Positions 1 to 10,342 of a stretch of 54,961 bases of DNA are shown one piece after another. Location of the stretch: contig DATMGE010000006.1 in NCBI GenBank assembly GCA_035555795.1, forward strand, positions 1 through 54,961, read 5' to 3'. Origin of the DNA: RCIO01 sp035555795 (GTDB lineage: Bacteria > Pseudomonadota > Alphaproteobacteria > Rhizobiales > Rhizobiaceae). How positions within the stretch are numbered: position 1 is the stretch's first letter; each line of letters begins with the position of its first letter. The notes under the pieces are model-generated. The model was not told the DNA's origin. It saw only the letters and a list, made by a program, of their open reading frames with translations, and did no database searches. The translations under genes were made by a program, and so were the position numbers.

Positions 1-53
1 TCACGCCGGTATCGTTCTTTGAAAACAATGTCTTGAAAGGCGGCGGGCCGGCT

Positions 54-1880
54 TCAGGGGTCCATTTCCAGTTGCAGCACCGGCGAGACGAAGGGCGATT
101 CCCATGAGCCGCCGACGAAGAAGGAAGCGTGCGCGCCGCCGTCGGGATTCTCCTGCTTCGGCGTGATGTGGCCTTGCAGGGCCAGCGCGCGGCCGGGAAG
201 TGGAACGAGACCGGAAAGCGCGATGATATTGTCGCCGCTTTGAACATCGAAACGTTCCAGTCGAGCGATGCCGTTCTGGATCCTGGCCTTCACGTCGATC
301 GCCTTGAAGGCAAGCGTTCCTCCTTCCGCTTCGCGCAGCGGAAAGAACTCGCCCTTCTCCGAACGCTCCAGAAAGCGTGCCAGATCGATGCCTGCCAGCG
401 CGCCGGGTCCGAAACTGGCGGTGAAGGAGCCCTCCGAACTGTGCAATATGTCGTACCAGGTCAGGCCCTGACCTTTCACCATGGCCGATATGTCGCCCCG
501 CGCGATGGGGATGAGATGGGTGGCCTGCACGGCCTTCGCGAAGGCGCCCATGTCGATCGCCTCGCTCTTGAAGCGCATTTCGACGCGCGTTCCGGCCAAG
601 TCCCCGTCCAGCCTGATGCCGGCCTGGATATTGCCGCCGAAGGCCTCGGCGTCCGAAATGTCGAAGGCGGCGAGACCGTTTCTCACCTGGGCGGTCGCTG
701 CCACATTGGTGAAGTTGAGCGAACCGGCGGTGGCCCGTTGCGCCGACAGCCTGAGATCCACCCCGAGCGGTTCCGTCAGCGGGCTTGCCACGATGCCGCG
801 CGTGATCATCCGCTCCGGCGTGATGCTGGAAAAGGCCGCGAGCAGCGAAGTGAGATCGAGCGCGTCGAAGGCGAGCGTGCCGCCGATGGCAGGCTGGAGG
901 CCGTCGAGCGCGAGCTCCAGCGTTCCGCGTCCCGTATTGCTGTCGATGGACAGCACCGCATCGGCAAGCTTCAGGCGGTCGATCTCCCCCGAAAGCGATG
1001 CGTCGATCGAAAGCGTGCCGATCGACGTACGTCCGGCAATATCCGACCGCGACCATTCCAGCGCCCGCCGCAGCGAGGGCGCCGAAAGCTTGAGCTTGCC
1101 GTCGACGAAGGCGGTGTCTTCCAGATTGGTGTGACCCTCATAGTCGATATTGAGCGGCGACGACTGCATCCGCAGCTTCATCTGCGTATCGCCGCCGGCC
1201 AGCAGCAGCAGCGGTTGCGGCGAGCTTGCCTCGACGCTCACGGCCTCGCCGCGCCAGATGCCATTCATCGACAGGGCCGCCGGTCCGTTGAGCGCCGGCC
1301 AGACGAGCCGCCCCGCGAAACCCGTCAGCACCTCCGTCTCCGCGCCCGGCTCGCCGATGGAGAGACGGCCGTCGACGATTTCCAGCGTGCCGAAACTGTT
1401 GTCGGGCAGGCTCGAAAGGTCGGGACTGGCGGGATTGGCCTGGACGAGGCGGCGGGTCACGTCGACCGCCTGGGAGAACCTGCCATAGGAGGGCGGTATG
1501 GAGAATTTGAACCCGTCGCGCGAAATGCGCGCGGAAGGCCGCAGCAGGCGCATCGAATTGAACACGATATTGCCGCGCAGCGCCCGCCAGGGCGAAAGCT
1601 CGGCCACGATGCGCTCGGCCTCCACCACCGGCGTCTGGCTTTCGTCCCACTGCCACATGCGCACATCGTCCATCGTGGCGCGTAGCACCGGCCAGATCTC
1701 GATGCGGGGCGTGGAGCCGAAGGTGACGCGATAGCCGCTCCAGACGCTCACCTCCAGCGCGATGCGGTCCCGCACGATCTGTGTCGACGCGATCCAGGGG
1801 AGAGCCGCAATGAAGCCGCCGGCCAGTGCCAGAAGGACGACCGGCACCCATATCAGTCGTGTCGCCACTGATGCCGGCAT
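54..1880 (-). CDS. AsmA family protein
   Basis: This 608-residue protein has one N-terminal membrane anchor (about residues 8-30, LIWVPVVLLALAGG) followed by a long beta-rich region without further membrane segments. The C-terminal third, around WYDILHSSEGSFTASFGPGA and the RFLERSEKG stretch, is typical of the AsmA C-terminal domain. AsmA-like proteins are anchored in the inner membrane, project into the periplasm, and are linked to outer-membrane assembly or lipid transfer between membranes. The start is supported by a GAGGTGG ribosome site just before the ATG. It diverges from the acetoacetyl-CoA synthetase gene. The family call is firm; the precise role is unknown. Confidence 0.85.
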   Translation of the reverse strand: MPASVATRLIWVPVVLLALAGGFIAALPWIASTQIVRDRIALEVSVWSGYRVTFGSTPRIEIWPVLRATMDDVRMWQWDESQTPVVEAERIVAELSPWRALRGNIVFNSMRLLRPSARISRDGFKFSIPPSYGRFSQAVDVTRRLVQANPASPDLSSLPDNSFGTLEIVDGRLSIGEPGAETEVLTGFAGRLVWPALNGPAALSMNGIWRGEAVSVEASSPQPLLLLAGGDTQMKLRMQSSPLNIDYEGHTNLEDTAFVDGKLKLSAPSLRRALEWSRSDIAGRTSIGTLSIDASLSGEIDRLKLADAVLSIDSNTGRGTLELALDGLQPAIGGTLAFDALDLTSLLAAFSSITPERMITRGIVASPLTEPLGVDLRLSAQRATAGSLNFTNVAATAQVRNGLAAFDISDAEAFGGNIQAGIRLDGDLAGTRVEMRFKSEAIDMGAFAKAVQATHLIPIARGDISAMVKGQGLTWYDILHSSEGSFTASFGPGALAGIDLARFLERSEKGEFFPLREAEGGTLAFKAIDVKARIQNGIARLERFDVQSGDNIIALSGLVPLPGRALALQGHITPKQENPDGGAHASFFVGGSWESPFVSPVLQLEMDP

Positions 1881-2064
1881 TCCACCTCGTCTGCGCCGCC
1901 CCGCGAAACCGTGTTTCGCTCCTGTGACGGTTTATCCCCCAGCGGGAATGCTTTTCAAGCTTTTGTGGCCGCTGCAAGGCGCAAGCCCATCAGGCCCTTG
2001 CCCGCGCCGCCACCCTTGGTCTAATCCGGCATCGGAGCAGGGTCCCTGATCGGGAGGAGGTCGT

Positions 2065-4023
<1,959 letters not shown>

Positions 4024-4226
4024 CCGCGATTGATGGTAAACGATTTATGACCGGGTAATTTACCGAGATTTCAGAGGTAAGAGTGAATTATAAATGTTTC
4101 GGCAGTCCGGTAAGGTTTTGTTAATACCCATTACCGATATTCACACACGAATTTGAGCTTTGTCCGGCTGCGGATTTCCACATGACGGGCTGACCTCGAT
4201 CTCGCGTTTGACAGCATTCAATTTGC

Positions 4227-4256
4227 AGGGCGTCTTCGGGCGCCCTTCTTTTTTGC
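4227..4256 (+). terminator. Rho-independent terminator
   Basis: AGGGCG (4227-4232) pairs with CGCCCT (4241-4246) around an 8-nt loop containing TTCG, and a T-rich run TCTTTTTT follows. It lies about 200 bases past the acetoacetyl-CoA synthetase stop, so it could end that mRNA or a separate short transcript from the AT-rich spacer. Confidence 0.75.
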
Positions 4257-4265
4257 TTATCGGTC

Positions 4266-5957
4266 TTACAGATTGGCTTCGCCGTCGCGCATCAGCGCGC
4301 GCGACAGCAGCATCACCGGCACCAGTGCCGTCACGATGATGAGCAGCGCCGCCACCGATCCGTCCTCTACCACCGCGCGGGAGGCGTTCTCGTAGACCAG
4401 TGTCGCCAGCGTGTTGAAGCCGAAGGGCCGCAGCAGGATCGTCGCCGACAGTTCCTTCACCGTGTCCACGAAGACCAGCACCGCCGCCGTCAGGATCGCC
4501 GGCCTGAGCAGCGGCAGGATGATGAAGAGCGCGCTGTTCATCGGCGAGCGCCCGAGGCTGCGCGCCGCCTGGTCGAGGCTCGCCGGCAGCTTGTCCAGCC
4601 CGGCGCGCACCGAGCCCTCGGCCAGCGCGAGGAAGCGGATGCTGCAGGCGAGGATGACCGCCGTGGCGGATCCGGTCAGCAGCAGGCCTGTGGAGACGCC
4701 GAACCAGTCGCGCATGGCGGCGTCGAGCCCGTTGTCGAAGCGGGCGAGCGCGAAAAGCAGACCGAGCCCGATGATCGTGCCGGGCAGCGCATAGCCCAGC
4801 GAGCCGATGCGAACGGCGGCAAAGGTCCAGCCGCTGCGCGACAGCCGCGTGGCATTGATGAGCAGCAGCGCCAGCAGCACGGTCAGCACGGCGGTGGCGC
4901 TTGCCGTTACGATCGTGTTGGTCAGCGCGCGGAACAGGTCGGCATTCAGCAGATAGTCCAGCCGGCGCATCGCATAGCCGCCGAACACATAGACCGGCAC
5001 GCCGAAGCCGAGCGCGATCGGTACGCCGATAATGCCGAGCGCCAGCGCCTGCCCGCCGATGGAAAGCCTTACGCGCGGCGGCCGCGCGGCAACCTGCGTG
5101 GCGCGAACATTGTGGAAGCGCTGGTTACGCCGTCCCCATTGTTCCAGCGCCAGCAGGAACACCACGAACAGCATCATCAGCATGGCGATCTGCGCTGCGC
5201 CTTCGAGGCTGGAGCGGTTGATCCAGGTGGTGAAGATGGCCGAGGTCATCGTGCGCACGCCCAGATATTCGGCGGCGCCGATGTCGTTGATCGTCTCCAT
5301 CAGCACCAGCGCCAGCCCCGCCACCACCGCCGGCCGCGATACCGGCAAAAGCACGCGCAGGAACACCCGCAACGGGCCCGCGCCCAGCGTGCGCGCGACA
5401 TCGGCGATATTGCGCCCCTGCATGAGGAAGACGACACGGGTAGTCAGGTAGACATAAGGATAGAGCACCATGACCAGGACGAGTGCTGCGCCGCCGGTGG
5501 AGCGCACGTCTGGAAACCAGTAGTCCCGCGCCGAGGCGAAGCCGAACAGCGACCGGTAGAAGGTCTGCACCGGCCCGGTGAAGAGGAAGAACTCGCCAAA
5601 GGCATAGGCTGCCAGATAGGGCGGCACGGCCAGCGGCAGCACCAGGGCCCAGGACATCAGCCGGCGGCCGGGAAACTCGAAGGCGACCACCAGCCAGGCC
5701 GTCAGGACGCCCAGCACTGCGGTGCCAGCTGAAACTGCCAGCACCAGTTGCGTGGTGACGATGACGGCGCGCGGCACGACATTGCGCGACAGATGCGGCC
5801 AGTCGGCGCCCGACCCGGTCAGGGCGATCCAGGCGAGCGTTCCCATCGGCAGTAGGACGAGCGCGCAGACCAGCGCGGCGATGGCAAGCACCCAGGGGTG
5901 CCGTGGCTTGCCGATGCGGCGCGGCGCGCTGTCGATGGCTGGCGGGATGGCTGTCAT
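4266..5957 (-). CDS. fbpB: Ferric-iron ABC transporter permease (fused double permease)
   Basis: This 563-residue integral membrane protein carries two binding-protein-dependent transport permease domains in tandem, each with about six helices, as in FbpB/SfuB/AfuB ferric transporters. The first half carries an EAA-type cytoplasmic loop near DVARTLGAGPLRVF and the second near DQAARSLGRSPMNSA. I placed the start at the ATG at 5957 (MTAIPPAID) because the in-frame ATG at 6008 would translate straight through a perfect 13-bp hairpin. It should move Fe(3+) delivered by the adjacent periplasmic binding protein across the inner membrane. No ATPase gene follows. A thiamine or other trivalent-cation-type substrate is less likely given the partner and the upstream iron box. 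Confidence 0.85.
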   Translation of the reverse strand: MTAIPPAIDSAPRRIGKPRHPWVLAIAALVCALVLLPMGTLAWIALTGSGADWPHLSRNVVPRAVIVTTQLVLAVSAGTAVLGVLTAWLVVAFEFPGRRLMSWALVLPLAVPPYLAAYAFGEFFLFTGPVQTFYRSLFGFASARDYWFPDVRSTGGAALVLVMVLYPYVYLTTRVVFLMQGRNIADVARTLGAGPLRVFLRVLLPVSRPAVVAGLALVLMETINDIGAAEYLGVRTMTSAIFTTWINRSSLEGAAQIAMLMMLFVVFLLALEQWGRRNQRFHNVRATQVAARPPRVRLSIGGQALALGIIGVPIALGFGVPVYVFGGYAMRRLDYLLNADLFRALTNTIVTASATAVLTVLLALLLINATRLSRSGWTFAAVRIGSLGYALPGTIIGLGLLFALARFDNGLDAAMRDWFGVSTGLLLTGSATAVILACSIRFLALAEGSVRAGLDKLPASLDQAARSLGRSPMNSALFIILPLLRPAILTAAVLVFVDTVKELSATILLRPFGFNTLATLVYENASRAVVEDGSVAALLIIVTALVPVMLLSRALMRDGEANL

Positions 5958-5972
5958 GGCGGGCTTGCAATG

Positions 5973-6003
5973 CGAGGCCGGGTGGAAGTGCCACCCGGCC
6001 TCG
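5973..6003. other. Perfect 13-bp hairpin between fbpA and fbpB
   Basis: CGAGGCCGGGTGG (5973-5985) and its exact complement (5991-6003) flank the 5-nt loop AAGTG. There is no U-tract on either strand, so it is more likely an mRNA-stabilising or partially attenuating stem than a full terminator. It lies 24 bases past the fbpA stop and 15 bases before the fbpB start. It would lower permease output relative to the binding protein. Similar stems follow the other two binding-protein genes in this window. Confidence 0.8.
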
Positions 6004-6027
6004 ATCATTCATTCAACCACAATCGGC

Positions 6028-7083
6028 TCAGCTCGACGGGCCGTCGTCGATGCCGACGCGGTCGACCATTTCGGAGGCGGCCTTGCGGTTCTTCGCGATA
6101 TCGGCCAGCGGCAGCGTGTCCGCCTTGAGTTCGCCAAAGCCGGTCACGATATCAGCCGCTGCCAGGCCCGGCTCGACCGGATATTCGAACACCTGCTCCG
6201 CATAGATCTGCTGCGCGGCGTCGCTTGAGAGATACTGGATCAGCTTCACGCCATTGTCGCGGTTCGGCGCGTTCTTGGCCAGCGCGGCGCCGGAGATGTT
6301 CACATGCGTGCCGCCGTTCTCGAAGGTCGGGAACACCACCTTGATGGCGTTGGCCCATTCCTTCTCCTCCGGGTTCTTCTCATTGGTCATCATCAGGCCG
6401 ACATAATAGGTGTTGCCGAGCGCGATGTCGCATTCGCCGGCCATCACCGACTTGGCCTGCGGGCGGTCGCCGCCATCCGGCTTATGCGCCAGATTGGCCT
6501 TGAGGCCCTTCATCCACTCTTCGGTCTTCTCCGCGCCCCAATGGGCGATGGCCGCCGAGAAGAGCGCCAGATTGTAGTCGTGCTGGCCGGAGCGCATGCA
6601 GATCTTGCCCTTCCACTTGGGGTCGGCAAGGTCGGCATAGGCGATCGGCTCGTCGCCGACGCGGTCCTTCGAGGCATAGAGCACGCGGGCGCGCTTGGTG
6701 AGGCCGAACCAGTGGCCTTCCGGATCGCGATATTCGGCCGGCAGGTTGGCGTTGACGGTCGCATCATCCAGCGCTTGGGTGACGCCCTTTTCCTTTGCAT
6801 TGGTCAGGCGAGCAATGTCGACCGTGAGGATCACGTCGGCCGGCGAGTTGGTGCCCTCGGCGAGGATGCGGTCTTCAAGACCCTTGTCGAGGAAGAGCAC
6901 CTCGGTCTTGATGCCGGTCTCCGCCGTGAAGGCGTCGAGCACCGGCTTGATGAGATCGGGCTGGCGATAGGAATAGATGTTGACGACGCCTTCGGCCTGC
7001 GCGGCGAAGGGCACATAGGCAATGCCGGCGGCAAGCGCGGCGGCGGCCAGCCTGGCAAATGGATTGGTGTTACCTGCGGACAT
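6028..7083 (-). CDS. fbpA: Ferric-iron ABC transporter substrate-binding protein
   Basis: This 351-residue periplasmic protein has a signal peptide ending near AQA (residue 30), then the typical iron-binding-protein opening VVNIYSYRQPDLI. The adjacent tyrosines Y226-Y227 in GNTYYVGLM match the paired Fe(3+) ligands of FbpA/FutA proteins. I chose the ATG at 7083 because an AGGAGG-like site (CCAGGAGGA) lies just upstream; the longer frame from 7143 has no such support. It should capture ferric iron in the periplasm for the fused permease encoded next. An Irr-box-like dyad lies about 130 bases upstream, which fits iron control. Confidence 0.9.
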   Translation of the reverse strand: MSAGNTNPFARLAAAALAAGIAYVPFAAQAEGVVNIYSYRQPDLIKPVLDAFTAETGIKTEVLFLDKGLEDRILAEGTNSPADVILTVDIARLTNAKEKGVTQALDDATVNANLPAEYRDPEGHWFGLTKRARVLYASKDRVGDEPIAYADLADPKWKGKICMRSGQHDYNLALFSAAIAHWGAEKTEEWMKGLKANLAHKPDGGDRPQAKSVMAGECDIALGNTYYVGLMMTNEKNPEEKEWANAIKVVFPTFENGGTHVNISGAALAKNAPNRDNGVKLIQYLSSDAAQQIYAEQVFEYPVEPGLAAADIVTGFGELKADTLPLADIAKNRKAASEMVDRVGIDDGPSS

Positions 7084-7156
7084 CGGGTCCTCCTGGAATC
7101 GGGGGTCGGGCCCCATGCGGGGCGTCAGTGGCTCGGCCGGCAAGCCGAACCGACGC

Positions 7157-7186
7157 CTATTGGCGGCAGAATGACCGCTGCGTCAA
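7157..7186 (-). promoter_or_regulatory. Candidate sigma-70 promoter of fbpA
   Basis: On the minus strand TTGACG (7186-7181) is followed, 18 nt on, by CAATAG (7162-7157). This would place the iron box upstream of the -35. A second candidate, with TATACT at 7197-7192 as -10, would instead put the box over the -35. The sequence cannot decide between these, so activation versus repression by the box regulator stays open. Confidence 0.35.
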
Positions 7187-7209
7187 GAGAAAGTATAATG
7201 AAATCAGAA

Positions 7210-7228
7210 GTTTAGAACCATTCTAAAC
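7210..7228. promoter_or_regulatory. Irr-type iron box (ICE-like dyad) upstream of fbpA
   Basis: GTTTAGAA (7210-7217) and TTCTAAAC (7221-7228) form a perfect 8-bp inverted repeat around CCA. As I recall it, this is the core TTTAGAA-N3-TTCTAAA recognised by Irr, the haem-responsive Fur-family regulator of rhizobia and Brucella. It lies in the fbpA upstream region. Irr identity is an assignment from memory; the dyad itself is plain in the sequence. Confidence 0.75.
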
Positions 7229-7326
7229 GAAAAACATCCACTTTTCCGCGACTTACCAATCGTAGGCATTGTCACTACGCCTGAAAACGGATGTTGCGAG
7301 GATGCGCGCCGGCCTTCAGGCGCGGC

Positions 7327-8145
7327 TCAATTGCGCAGCGCGGCCTGTTCGTCGCGCCGCCGCTGCACCTCGCGGCGCTTGCCCAGCAGCGAGGCGATGA
7401 TGACGCCGGTCGTCACGATCGCGATGAGGATCGTGCACACGGCATTGATCTCTGGCGTCACGCCGAGCCGTACCTGGCTGTAGATCTTCATCGGCAGGGT
7501 GGTCGCGCCGGGGCCCGAGGTGAAGGAAGCGATCACCAGATCGTCCAGCGACAGCGTGAAGGCGAGCATCCAGCCCGACACCACCGCCGGCAGGATAACC
7601 GGCAGTGTGACGGAGAAGAAGGTGCGCACCGGCGTTGCGCCCAGATCCATCGCCGCTTCCTCCAGCGAGCGGTCGAAGGTCAGCAGCCGCGACTGCACCA
7701 CCACCGCCACGAAGCACATGGAGAAGGTGATATGCGCCAGCGTCACCGTCAGGAAGCCGCGGTCGAGCCCGATGGCGACAAAGAGCAGGAGCAGCGAAAG
7801 CCCGGTAATGACCTCCGGCATGACCAGCGGCGCGAAGACCATGCCGGTGAACAGCGTGCGGCCGCGAAAGCGCGTATAGCGGGTCAACGCCAGCGCGGCC
7901 ATGGTACCGAGCACGGTGGCGACCGTGGCCGAGATGAAGGCGACGCGCGCGGTCACCCAGGCCGCGTCGATCAGCCCGCGATTGGAGAGCAGCGACACGT
8001 ACCAGCGCGTCGAGAAGCCCGCCCAAACGGTCACCAGCCGCGATTCGTTGAAGGAATAGATGACCAGCAGCACGATCGGCAGGTAGAGGAAGGCGAAGCC
8101 CAGCGTAAGCGAGGCGATGTTGAAGCGGCTCAGCGACGCGTTCAT
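7327..8145 (-). CDS. potI: Polyamine ABC transporter permease PotI/PotC-type
   Basis: This 272-residue permease has about six helices and the EAA-loop signature LEEAAMDLGATPVRTFFSVTLP. The family start is MNASLSRFNIASL at 8145, preceded by GGAGGGATGAG; the longer frame to 8190 lies inside potH. Its start is separated from the potH stop by one base, so the two permeases are probably translationally coupled. It forms the second half of the inner-membrane channel for putrescine or spermidine in the potF-potG-potH-potI cassette. Confidence 0.9.
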   Translation of the reverse strand: MNASLSRFNIASLTLGFAFLYLPIVLLVIYSFNESRLVTVWAGFSTRWYVSLLSNRGLIDAAWVTARVAFISATVATVLGTMAALALTRYTRFRGRTLFTGMVFAPLVMPEVITGLSLLLLFVAIGLDRGFLTVTLAHITFSMCFVAVVVQSRLLTFDRSLEEAAMDLGATPVRTFFSVTLPVILPAVVSGWMLAFTLSLDDLVIASFTSGPGATTLPMKIYSQVRLGVTPEINAVCTILIAIVTTGVIIASLLGKRREVQRRRDEQAALRN

Positions 8146-8146
8146 C

Positions 8147-9121
8147 TCATCCCTCCTGCGCGCGTGACTGCGCCCGCTGGAAGAAGACAATCGGCACGAC
8201 GAGGATCAGGAGCAGGATCACCGCCACCGCGGACGACACCGGCCAGTCGCGATTGGCGAAGAATTCGTTCCACAGCGTCCGGCCGATCATCAGCGTCTGC
8301 GAGCCGCCGAGCAGGTCGGGAATGACGAATTCGCCCACCGCCGGGATGAAGACCAGCATGGATCCCGCCACTACGCCCGGGAGCGACAGCGGGAAGGTGA
8401 TCTTCCAGAACGCCGCCGTCGGCGTGCAGCCGAGGTCCTGCGCCGCCTCGATCAGCGAGAAATCCATCTTCTCCAGCGAGGCGTAGAGTGGCAGCACCAT
8501 GAAGGGCAGGTAGGAATAGACGATGCCGATATAGATCGCCGTATGGGTGTTCATGATCTGCAGCGGCGTGTCGATGATGCCGAGCCACAGCAGGAACTGA
8601 TTGAGCAGCCCCTCCGGCTTGAGGATGCCGATCCACGCATAGACGCGGATCAGGAAGCTGGTCCAGAAGGGCAGGATGACGAGCATCAGCAGCGTGGCGC
8701 GCATCGAAGCCGGCGCCCGCGCCATGCCATAGGCCATCGGGTAGCCGACGAGCAGCGTCAGGAAGGTCGACACCGCGGCGATGACTACGCTCGACACATA
8801 GGCGTTGAAATAGAGCGCATCCTGCGTCAGCCACAAATAGTTCTCGACGGTCAGTTCGCGCAGTCCCGCCAGAAAGCCCGACAGGCCGTCGTCCAGGCTG
8901 AACACCGGCACATAGGGCGGCATGGCGATCGTCGTGGTCGACAGCGAGATCTTGAAGACGATCAGGAACGGAACGAGGAAGAACAGCAGCAGCCAGAGAT
9001 AGGGAACGAGGATCACCAGCCGGCTGGTGAGGGACGCCACCATGCCGCGCTGTTGCGATATGCCTTGCGCGGCTGTGCCGGGGGAGGCGGGCGTGGTCGG
9101 GATTCCGGTCGTTTCCGTCAT
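8147..9121 (-). CDS. potH: Polyamine ABC transporter permease PotH/PotB-type
   Basis: This 324-residue membrane protein has an N-terminal cytoplasmic stretch, a first helix around LVPYLWLLLFFLVPFL, and the permease loop IEAAQDLGCTPTAAFWKITFP. The length and the NYLWL...YFNAYVSSVVIA region fit PotH-type permeases, which pair with PotI. It is the third gene of potFGHI, 10 bases after potG. The polyamine assignment rests on the family look of all four genes together; the exact substrate (putrescine or spermidine) cannot be read from sequence. Confidence 0.9.
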   Translation of the reverse strand: MTETTGIPTTPASPGTAAQGISQQRGMVASLTSRLVILVPYLWLLLFFLVPFLIVFKISLSTTTIAMPPYVPVFSLDDGLSGFLAGLRELTVENYLWLTQDALYFNAYVSSVVIAAVSTFLTLLVGYPMAYGMARAPASMRATLLMLVILPFWTSFLIRVYAWIGILKPEGLLNQFLLWLGIIDTPLQIMNTHTAIYIGIVYSYLPFMVLPLYASLEKMDFSLIEAAQDLGCTPTAAFWKITFPLSLPGVVAGSMLVFIPAVGEFVIPDLLGGSQTLMIGRTLWNEFFANRDWPVSSAVAVILLLILVVPIVFFQRAQSRAQEG

Positions 9122-9131
9122 GGCCCGCGCC

Positions 9132-10274
9132 CTATCGCGTCAGCACCACGCCCGCATCGGGCGCGAAGGAGATCCATACGCGGTCGTTCCAGGTCAGCGG
9201 ATTCTCGGTCACGCGGGCGCTGTTGAGCGCGCTGGCCTTCACCACCTGTCCGTCGGCAAGCTTGACGAGATAGACCGTCATGTCGCCCAGATAAGCGAGG
9301 TCGTAGACTTCGCCCTCCATCATGTTGCCAGCACCGTTCGTCGGCGCATGCGACGACACTTTGATCTTCTCGGGCCGGATCGCGAAGGCGACCTCGCCAT
9401 GGTCGACGCCGGCGGGCGCGTTCTGCGCCGTGATTTCCGCGCCGCTCGCGCCCTTGATCCGCAGCGCCGACCCTTCGCGACCCGTCACCGTGCCTTCCAG
9501 CAGGTTCACATTGCCGATGAAATTGGCGACGAAGCGCGACACGGGCGCCTCGTAGATTTCCGCCGGCGTCGCCACCTGCATCACCTCGCCCTTGTCGAGG
9601 ACGGCGATGCGGTCGGCCATCGTCATCGCTTCCTCCTGGTCGTGGGTGACGACGATGAAGGTGAGGCCGAGATCCTGCTGGAGGTCCATTAGCTCGAACT
9701 GCGTCTCCTCGCGCAGCTTCTTGTCGAGCGCGCCCAGCGGCTCGTCGAGCAGCAGCACCTTGGGCCGCTTGGCGACCGACCGCGCCAGCGCCACGCGCTG
9801 CCGCTGGCCGCCGGAAAGCTGGTGCGGCTTGCGCTTGGCGAACGGCTCCAGCTTGACCAGCTTCAGCATCTCGCCGACGCGCTTTTCCACATCGGCTTTC
9901 GGCATGCCGTCCTGCCTGAGGCCGAAGGCTATATTGGCCTCCACGGTCATATGCGGAAACAGCGCGTAGGACTGGAACATCATGTTGACGGGGCGGCGAT
10001 AGGGCGGAATTCCGCGCAGGTCCTGCCCGTCGAGAAGGATGCGGCCCGAAGTTGGTTCCTCGAAGCCTGCCAGCATGCGCAGAAGCGTGGACTTGCCGCA
10101 GCCCGACGCGCCCAGCAGCGCGAAGAATTCACGCTCGAAGATGGACAGCGAGAGATTGTCGACCGCGGTGAAGTCGCCGAAGCGCTTCGTCACGCCGTCG
10201 AACACGATATAGGGCTTCGCGGCGGGGTCGTTCCACGGCGCGAAGGTCCTCCTGATGCTGCCAAGCGCTTTCAT
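9132..10274 (-). CDS. potG: Polyamine ABC transporter ATP-binding protein
   Basis: This 380-residue ATPase energises the polyamine importer. The Walker A GASGCGKST is at about residues 55-63; the signature LSGGQRQRVALARS and Walker B VLLLDEPLGALD follow. The C-terminal third (EGTVTGREGSALRIK onward) is a TOBE-type regulatory domain, as in PotA/PotG. The start at 10274 (MKALGSIRR) has GGAGGGGAC upstream; the longer frame to 10370 would overlap potF. It is the only ABC ATPase gene in the 4-11.5 kb region, so it is the nearest candidate to serve the ATPase-less fbpAB too, but that is speculation. Confidence 0.92.
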   Translation of the reverse strand: MKALGSIRRTFAPWNDPAAKPYIVFDGVTKRFGDFTAVDNLSLSIFEREFFALLGASGCGKSTLLRMLAGFEEPTSGRILLDGQDLRGIPPYRRPVNMMFQSYALFPHMTVEANIAFGLRQDGMPKADVEKRVGEMLKLVKLEPFAKRKPHQLSGGQRQRVALARSVAKRPKVLLLDEPLGALDKKLREETQFELMDLQQDLGLTFIVVTHDQEEAMTMADRIAVLDKGEVMQVATPAEIYEAPVSRFVANFIGNVNLLEGTVTGREGSALRIKGASGAEITAQNAPAGVDHGEVAFAIRPEKIKVSSHAPTNGAGNMMEGEVYDLAYLGDMTVYLVKLADGQVVKASALNSARVTENPLTWNDRVWISFAPDAGVVLTR

Positions 10275-10310
10275 GTCCCCTCCGGGGCCGCGGTCATCGT
10301 CGCAGAAATG

Positions 10311-10334
10311 GCCCCGGCGCGGGGACGCCGGGGC
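10311..10334. other. Perfect 9-bp hairpin between potF and potG
   Basis: GCCCCGGCG (10311-10319) pairs exactly with CGCCGGGGC (10326-10334) around CGGGGA, just after the potF stop and 36 bases before the potG start. No U-tract accompanies it. It is probably a 3' stabiliser of the potF message or an attenuator that sets binding-protein excess. Confidence 0.7.
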
Positions 10335-10342
10335 GGGGAGGC

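Noticed and set aside
5958..6008. An N-terminal extension of FbpB starting at 6008
   Set aside because: Those codons are the perfect hairpin itself (5973-6003) and do not resemble a permease N-terminus; the ATG at 5957 is a better start.
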